From: Bacillota bacterium
Lineage (GTDB): Bacteria > Bacillota_A > Clostridia > Lachnospirales > Lachnospiraceae
NCBI GenBank assembly: GCA_023443925.1
Contig: JAEZSL010000111.1
Span: 1 to 17,549 of the forward strand
DNA length: 17,549 bases
Reading direction: 5' to 3'
Shown in pieces: positions 14,599-17,549 of the stretch (position 1 is the stretch's first letter; each line of letters begins with the position of its first letter). The position numbers were made by a program, and so were the translations under genes. The notes under the pieces are model-generated. The model did not search any database and was not told the DNA's origin. It was given only the letters and a program-made list of their open reading frames with translations.

Positions 14599-14711
14599 AT
14601 TCAATAAATATAAACCTAAACATAAATCTAAAGGTATATGACTAGATAAAGATAATAGACACGTAACCTGATAGATTAAACTAATATACATAATTCTCTT
14701 AAAACATAAAT

Positions 14712-15569
14712 TTATTCCAGATAGGATTGCTGGCTTTTTAAGTATTCACTGGGGGACATCCCTACATTCTTTTTAAAAATCCGGCTGAAATACAGAGGAT
14801 TGTCATAGCCTACGAATTCGGCGGTTTCACTGATATTAAAGGTACCGTTTTTTAATAATTCCTTTGCTTTATTAATTCGGATATCTGAGAGGTACTGACC
14901 CGGCGTTGTTCCGGTATGCTTCTTAAAGCTGCGTATAAACCAGCAGCAGCTGATATTGCAGCTGCGGGCATAATTCTGGACAGACAGGTCATGTTGGTAT
15001 TCTTTGTGAAAGTATTCAATGGCTTGTTCAATGAGCTGATTGCTTTTATTTTTTTCGGAGACTTCTTCGGTAACCTGCCTGGAAAGCAGCAGTAATAATT
15101 CCTCAAAATAAAGGCCCGTCAGGGAAAAGAAATTTTCTCGTTTCAGCTGCAATTCCCGGATCATTTTATCAAAAAGCCGTTTGCATTCGTCGCCTGTATT
15201 GACGTGAAATATGTGGTGGGGATAGAGCCCGTATTTTTTTAATATCTCAGTTATTTGACTGCCGGAAAAATGTATCCAGTATATATCCGGATGATCTTTT
15301 TGGTAGTAAGTGTAATGCTGTTTTTCACCGGGATAATAAATCACAAAAGATTCTGCCGGTATATGCAGCATTTTATTTTTAATAAGAAAATCAGCCTGGC
15401 CGTGGGCAACATAGAGTAATTGGTAGTCCTGTCTGCCATAAAGTCTTATGGTATCAAATTTTTTTAGATTCATCAGTTTATAGTGGCCGCAGCTGTTAAC
15501 TGAAATATTATTTTGTGTATCTGCAATATCCACATCAAAGCCATTTAAGTATCCGGATATATTTAACAT
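14712..15569 (-). CDS. AraC-family transcriptional regulator, probable regulator of the adjacent beta-galactosidase gene
   Basis: This is a 285-residue protein. Residues 40-110 form a cupin-like sensing domain (RQDYQLLYVAHGQADFLIKN, then ESFVIYYPGEKQHYTYY). The C-terminal 100 residues carry two helix-turn-helix units: DLSVQNYARSCNISCCWFIRSFKKHTGTTPGQYL and NISETAEFVGYDNPLYFSRIFKKNVGMSPSEYL, the latter with the classic AraC signature. It is transcribed away from the lacZ-type gene across a 262-bp region, the standard arrangement for a local activator responding to the substrate or product of the hydrolase. It differs clearly from the AraC protein at 8897-9739. The ligand is likely a galactoside or related sugar, which is inference. 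Confidence 0.93.
   Translation of the reverse strand: MLNISGYLNGFDVDIADTQNNISVNSCGHYKLMNLKKFDTIRLYGRQDYQLLYVAHGQADFLIKNKMLHIPAESFVIYYPGEKQHYTYYQKDHPDIYWIHFSGSQITEILKKYGLYPHHIFHVNTGDECKRLFDKMIRELQLKRENFFSLTGLYFEELLLLLSRQVTEEVSEKNKSNQLIEQAIEYFHKEYQHDLSVQNYARSCNISCCWFIRSFKKHTGTTPGQYLSDIRINKAKELLKNGTFNISETAEFVGYDNPLYFSRIFKKNVGMSPSEYLKSQQSYLE

Positions 15570-17549
<1,980 letters not shown>

Noticed and set aside
14503..14691. Open frame on the - strand encoding a Phe/Ile/Ser-rich repeat protein of 62 residues
   Set aside because: It is a by-product of a 15-bp tandem repeat whose period is divisible by three. There is only a poor ribosome binding site and no recognisable domain.

Overview
The window looks like chromosomal DNA of an anaerobic, low-GC Firmicute, most likely a Lachnospiraceae-type clostridium. 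The reasons are the AT-rich intergenic DNA with strong AGGAGG-type ribosome binding sites, a glycyl radical enzyme (oxygen-sensitive chemistry), several glycoside hydrolases each beside an AraC-type regulator, and an RsiV-type sigma/anti-sigma pair. This placement is inference from gene content; no rRNA or tRNA is present.

Region 1 (1-8710, + strand) is a catabolic locus. It holds the 3' end of a radical-SAM activase, a glycyl radical enzyme (GRE, 421-2586), two unrelated-looking Gfo/Idh/MocA oxidoreductases (2806-3789 and 4070-5167) and a GH38 alpha-mannosidase (5512-8658). A strong bidirectional terminator at 8665-8707 closes it. The activase and GRE are tightly linked. The later genes are separated by 200-340 bp gaps holding stem-loops, so they are probably partly independent units. 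The plausible joint logic is removal of an alpha-mannosyl unit (GH38), NAD(P)-dependent oxidation or epimerisation of a sugar or cyclitol (Gfo/Idh pair) and a radical elimination or cleavage (GRE). The substrate is unknown. The GRE lacks the usual Cys-x-Glu active-site signature, so it may belong to an uncharacterised class.

Region 2 (8897-11932) has an AraC regulator on the - strand, divergent from a DapF-family protein and followed by a complete DapA. The DapF homologue has serine in place of both catalytic cysteines although the rest of the active site is preserved.

Region 3 (11933-14711) contains a 20-bp degenerate tandem array with a 39-bp higher-order period, a small ferritin-like di-iron protein, and on the - strand an ECF sigma factor with an RsiV-like anti-sigma factor, the type that senses cell-wall stress or lysozyme in Bacillus. 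A second, 15-bp tandem array lies upstream of the sigma operon.

Region 4 (14712-17549) is a second AraC regulator divergent from a LacZ-type GH2 beta-galactosidase that runs off the end of the window.

No insertion sequence, phage gene, CRISPR array, rRNA or tRNA was seen. The main candidates for new biology are the GRE locus and the Ser/Ser DapF homologue.
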